This document shows, piece by piece, positions 14,735 through 17,082 of a DNA stretch of 17,082 nt. Position 1 is the stretch's first letter. Every line of letters begins with the position of its first letter. The stretch is from Chloroflexota bacterium (GTDB lineage: Bacteria > Chloroflexota > Dehalococcoidia > SM23-28-2 > RBG-16-64-32). A model generated the notes under the pieces. The model saw nothing but the letters and a program-made list of their open reading frames with translations. It was not told the DNA's origin and searched no databases. A program made the position numbers and the translations under genes. The stretch covers positions 1 through 17,082 of the forward strand of contig JADFKX010000026.1 in the NCBI GenBank assembly GCA_022564695.1. The letters run 5' to 3'.

Positions 14735-15358
14735 TTACCCGGGCGGACGCCCGCCCGTCGGGGCGAAGTAGCTGGCGCGCGCCTTCTGGTACTCATGCGG
14801 TTGGTTCAGGTCCAGCAGCACCGCCGAAGTCTCGAACGGCAGCTCGTTTACGTCTGCCGCATGCCTCTCGATAACGGCGCGCAACCCCTTCGTCGCCTCG
14901 TTGACCTCCCGCAGCTCCGGCAGCAACGACCCATCGAGCAGCGGCGGGTGGCCTCGCTTCTCCCCGTACGTGGGGACTGTGATGAGGCTGCCGGAGCGCC
15001 GGTGCGCGTCCACCAGCCGGGCGATAACGTTGTGGGGTCGGGGCTGGTCGACGCTGAGAACGAGGACAGCCGTGGTGTCGTCTGGGAGGGTGGCGGCGCC
15101 GAGGCGGAGTGAGGAGGCGCGTCCCTCCGCGTACAGCTCGTTGATCACCCCGACTACGTTGGGGCCGATGCCGCGGACGTAGGGCAATACCTCATCGGCG
15201 CGGTGCCCCAGCACCACCACCAGCCGGTCTACCGGAGGTTCCTTGAGCTGTGCAAGCTGGTACTCGATCAGGGTATTATCGCCCCACTCCAGCAGCGGCT
15301 TGGCGGCGCCCATGCGGGAGCTTTCTCCTCCGGCCAGGAGGATGGCGGCGATGGTCAT
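14735..15358 (-). CDS. Nucleotidyltransferase of the MobA/MocA family, probable molybdenum cofactor cytidylyltransferase
   Basis: MocA-type enzymes transfer CMP from CTP onto molybdopterin to make the cytosine dinucleotide cofactor used by the xanthine dehydrogenase family. The 207-residue protein has the nucleotide-binding signature LLAGGESSRMGAAKPLLEWG (7-26), the metal-binding VDQPRP (103-108) and GHPPLL (136-141). Its length fits MocA. The identity of the nucleotide (CTP versus GTP) cannot be read with certainty, but the adjacent large subunit of a molybdenum hydroxylase argues for MocA. It starts 10 bases after the DinB-SCP2 gene and is followed after 10 bases by the cupin start, whose ribosome site overlaps its TAA stop. 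Other sugar or cofactor nucleotidyltransferases are less likely. Confidence 0.87.
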   Translation of the reverse strand: MTIAAILLAGGESSRMGAAKPLLEWGDNTLIEYQLAQLKEPPVDRLVVVLGHRADEVLPYVRGIGPNVVGVINELYAEGRASSLRLGAATLPDDTTAVLVLSVDQPRPHNVIARLVDAHRRSGSLITVPTYGEKRGHPPLLDGSLLPELREVNEATKGLRAVIERHAADVNELPFETSAVLLDLNQPHEYQKARASYFAPTGGRPPG

Positions 15359-15368
15359 CGCGCCTAGG

Positions 15369-16220
15369 CTACTCGCTTACCTTGAAGAGTGTGCCCAGCT
15401 TCATCGCCAGGCCCGCGTTGCCGCCGAGGTGTACCTTACGCGTTGTGATGGCCCACATCGGGTTGAGGTCGTTGTTGGAGAGGTCGATCCAAAGCTGCGG
15501 CTTCGTGCGAAGCTCCATGTCAAAGCTCTCCGGTGCGCCGTCCTCGGTCTCCGCTTTGCCATCGCCGATGCGCAGCGCCCACTGGCCGCCGCCCGCGCCC
15601 TCCATGTTGAACGCGTAGGTTACGTTCATATCGGCGCCGCGTTCGGGCCAGAAGACCAGGGGCATGAAGTGGAAGATGCGGTCCAGTTGGAAGTGCACCT
15701 CCTCCGGGGTGCCGGCCTCCATCCAATGGGGCAGCTTCTTCTTGGCGGCGCGGCGGATGTCTTGGTAGTGTCCGGGCAAGTGCAGGTAGCTAGCGAAGAA
15801 CAGGTCGCGCACTGTGCCGGGGTGGTCCCACTCGGGGTTGGAGGCGGGCTTGTCCAGGTCCGCCTCGCTGAGCCCCTCCAGGGTTCGCAGGCTCTCTTCG
15901 AAGGTGGCTTTGAGGCGGCCCATGAGCTCGGCTACCGTCAGGTCGCGCACCTTCGCCAGCATCTGCTCATTGTAGTCGTTGATCGCCTCGCGCCTATCGA
16001 AGCCGGGTAGCTGTCCTGGCTCTCCCGTGAGCGCTTGCTGGGTCAGGCGAGTTCCCTGCTCCTCCTGCGTGATGACCAGGTGCGCCAGGTAGTCCTTGGC
16101 CGTCCAACGGTCAGAGGCCTTCTTCTTCCACTCCTTATCGCCCAACCGGGCGTACGAGTCGAGGCAACGCTGCAGCGCCTGCGAGTAGTACTGCTCGATC
16201 TGCTCCTTAGTAGGCTTCAT
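15369..16220 (-). CDS. DinB-like domain fused to an SCP2 sterol-carrier domain
   Basis: The 283-residue protein begins with a four-helix DinB/maleylpyruvate-isomerase-like domain (about 5-165). Its probable metal ligands are His47 (DYLAHLVITQEE), His147 and His151 (SYLHLPGHYQDI), the usual three-histidine arrangement. Residues about 196-280 form an SCP2-like domain (MNVTYAFNMEGAGGGQWALR, then LWIDLSNNDLNPMWAITTRKV) that in other proteins holds lipids or acyl-CoA in a hydrophobic pocket. The ATG is backed by GGGAGG with a 6-base spacer. It sits 11 bases after the molybdenum-hydroxylase large subunit and 10 bases before the MocA-like gene, so all are likely one transcript. DinB domains often mark thiol-dependent transferases; the reaction here is unknown. 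Confidence 0.83.
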   Translation of the reverse strand: MKPTKEQIEQYYSQALQRCLDSYARLGDKEWKKKASDRWTAKDYLAHLVITQEEQGTRLTQQALTGEPGQLPGFDRREAINDYNEQMLAKVRDLTVAELMGRLKATFEESLRTLEGLSEADLDKPASNPEWDHPGTVRDLFFASYLHLPGHYQDIRRAAKKKLPHWMEAGTPEEVHFQLDRIFHFMPLVFWPERGADMNVTYAFNMEGAGGGQWALRIGDGKAETEDGAPESFDMELRTKPQLWIDLSNNDLNPMWAITTRKVHLGGNAGLAMKLGTLFKVSE

Positions 16221-16231
16221 CCCATACCTCC

Positions 16232-17082
16232 CTATATCTTGCCGAGTGTCTTCAGGATGCGTTCAGGCGTCGCTGGCACCTCGCGCAGGCGGACGTCGAT
16301 CGCCTCGTTGATGGCGTTGGTGACGGCTGCCGCGCCAGCCACGATCGACGGCTCGCCGACGATGCGCGCCCCGTAGGGCCCGTCCTCCGAGGGCACCTCC
16401 ACGATGATCGTCTCAATGGGCGGCAGGTCACGTGTGGTTGGCAGGCGGTAGTCCAGCAGGTTGGCGTTCAGCAGGCGCCCCTGATCGTCGTACAGCATCT
16501 CCTCAGAGAGGGCGATGCCCAGCCCCTGGCTGGCGCCGCCCTGCATCTGGCCCGACACCGAGAGCGGGTTTATGGCGAACCCCGCGTCTTGGGCGATGGC
16601 GTAGCGAAGGATGGTCAGCTCCCCGGTGTCCGGGTCCACCTCTACCTCCGCGGCCTGGACGCTGAACCCCGGCGCCTGCCGGCGGGCTGTTATCGTGCCC
16701 CGTCCGACGATGGCGGCGAAGGGCGCCGCGAAGTTGGTGGTGATCCGCCCCAGGCGCAAGAACGTCAGGGACTTGTCGGATGATCCCTTCACCCGCACCT
16801 CGCCGTCGATCATCTCCAAGTCATCGGGCTCGCACTCCAGCCTGCCGGACGCGATCTTTAGCATCTGCTGCTTTACGTCCTCGGCGGCCTTTTTTACGGC
16901 TAATCCCACGGTGATGGTCGTCTTGCTGCCGGCGCTCATGCCGGCGAAGGGCGCCGATTTCGTGTCGCCGGTGGTGACGCCTACCATGGTCAGCGGTACG
17001 TTCAGCACCTCCGCCGTGATCTGGGCGAAGGAGGTGTTCGTGCCGGTAATATCGGCCGAGCCGACGATGCCGTTGAGGGTGC
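16232..17082 (-). CDS. Xanthine dehydrogenase/CO dehydrogenase family large (molybdopterin-binding) subunit, C-terminal part; gene begins outside window
   Basis: The frame stays open to the right edge, and the residues upstream of the GTG at 17008 are family sequence (GSADITGTNTSFAQITAEVL), so the gene is cut by the window. This subunit carries the molybdenum cytosine dinucleotide cofactor and hydroxylates aldehydes, purines, CO or other small substrates. Visible signatures are VTTGDTKSAPFAGMSAGS, FSVQAAEVEVDPDTGEL, ISQ-like GQMQGGASQGLGIALSEE, and GARIVGEPSIVAGAAAVTNA, whose GEP glutamate is the usual catalytic base. The C terminus RLREVPATPERIL is typical. Substrate class cannot be told because the residues that separate CO dehydrogenase from xanthine or aldehyde enzymes lie outside. 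The next gene is the DinB-SCP2 protein, 11 bases away. Confidence 0.92.
   Translation of the reverse strand, partial: TLNGIVGSADITGTNTSFAQITAEVLNVPLTMVGVTTGDTKSAPFAGMSAGSKTTITVGLAVKKAAEDVKQQMLKIASGRLECEPDDLEMIDGEVRVKGSSDKSLTFLRLGRITTNFAAPFAAIVGRGTITARRQAPGFSVQAAEVEVDPDTGELTILRYAIAQDAGFAINPLSVSGQMQGGASQGLGIALSEEMLYDDQGRLLNANLLDYRLPTTRDLPPIETIIVEVPSEDGPYGARIVGEPSIVAGAAAVTNAINEAIDVRLREVPATPERILKTLGKI

Noticed and set aside
15243..16010. Plus-strand open frame of 255 codons opposite the DinB-SCP2 gene
   Set aside because: Antisense shadow; the minus-strand protein has a good ribosome site and recognisable domains.
1..17082. CRISPR array, tRNA, rRNA, transposase or phage genes
   Set aside because: No regularly spaced repeats, tRNA-like cloverleaf sequence or mobile-element protein motif was found on reading both strands.

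Overview
This 17 kb bacterial window is GC-rich, with occasional TTG and GTG starts. It carries a Gram-positive-type sufBCDSU operon, a DUF35/SCP-x-type thiolase pair, and a xanthine-dehydrogenase-family large subunit next to a MocA-like cytidylyltransferase. That combination would fit Chloroflexota (Dehalococcoidia-like), but the lineage is an inference from gene content only. No rRNA, tRNA, CRISPR array, insertion sequence or phage gene was seen.

Layout. The left edge (1-1790, + strand) holds the 3' end of a signal peptidase I gene, an NfuA-like Fe-S carrier and a small unknown protein. A lone minus-strand ATP-grasp ligase follows (1860-3095). The centre (3299-10830) is an iron-sulfur assembly locus: a minus-strand pair, IscS-type cysteine desulfurase then NuoB, diverges from the plus-strand operon sufB-sufC-sufD-sufS-sufU. 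The 263 bp between them holds overlapping candidate promoters and an inverted repeat.

The right third is entirely on the minus strand. Read in the direction of transcription, a first group runs from the window edge: molybdenum-hydroxylase large subunit (partial), DinB-SCP2 fusion, MocA-like nucleotidyltransferase, and a frameshifted cupin gene. A good candidate promoter then starts a second group: DUF35 protein, SCP-x-type thiolase, a long stem-loop, an RNase Z-like metallo-beta-lactamase-fold hydrolase, and gpsA. gpsA converges on sufU and shares a CTAG stop palindrome with it.

How the genes work together. IscS or SufS supplies sulfur, SufU relays it, SufBCD builds the cluster, and the NfuA-like protein may carry it to clients. 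NuoB, a complex I subunit that binds a 4Fe-4S cluster, is co-located with IscS and may be such a client. The second theme is acyl-CoA or lipid chemistry (thiolase, DUF35, SCP2 domain) and molybdenum-cofactor maturation (MocA beside its probable client). Most genes belong to known families. The unusual parts are the isolated nuoB behind iscS, the DinB-SCP2 fusion inside a molybdoenzyme cluster, the broken cupin, and several unassigned RNA or DNA hairpins.
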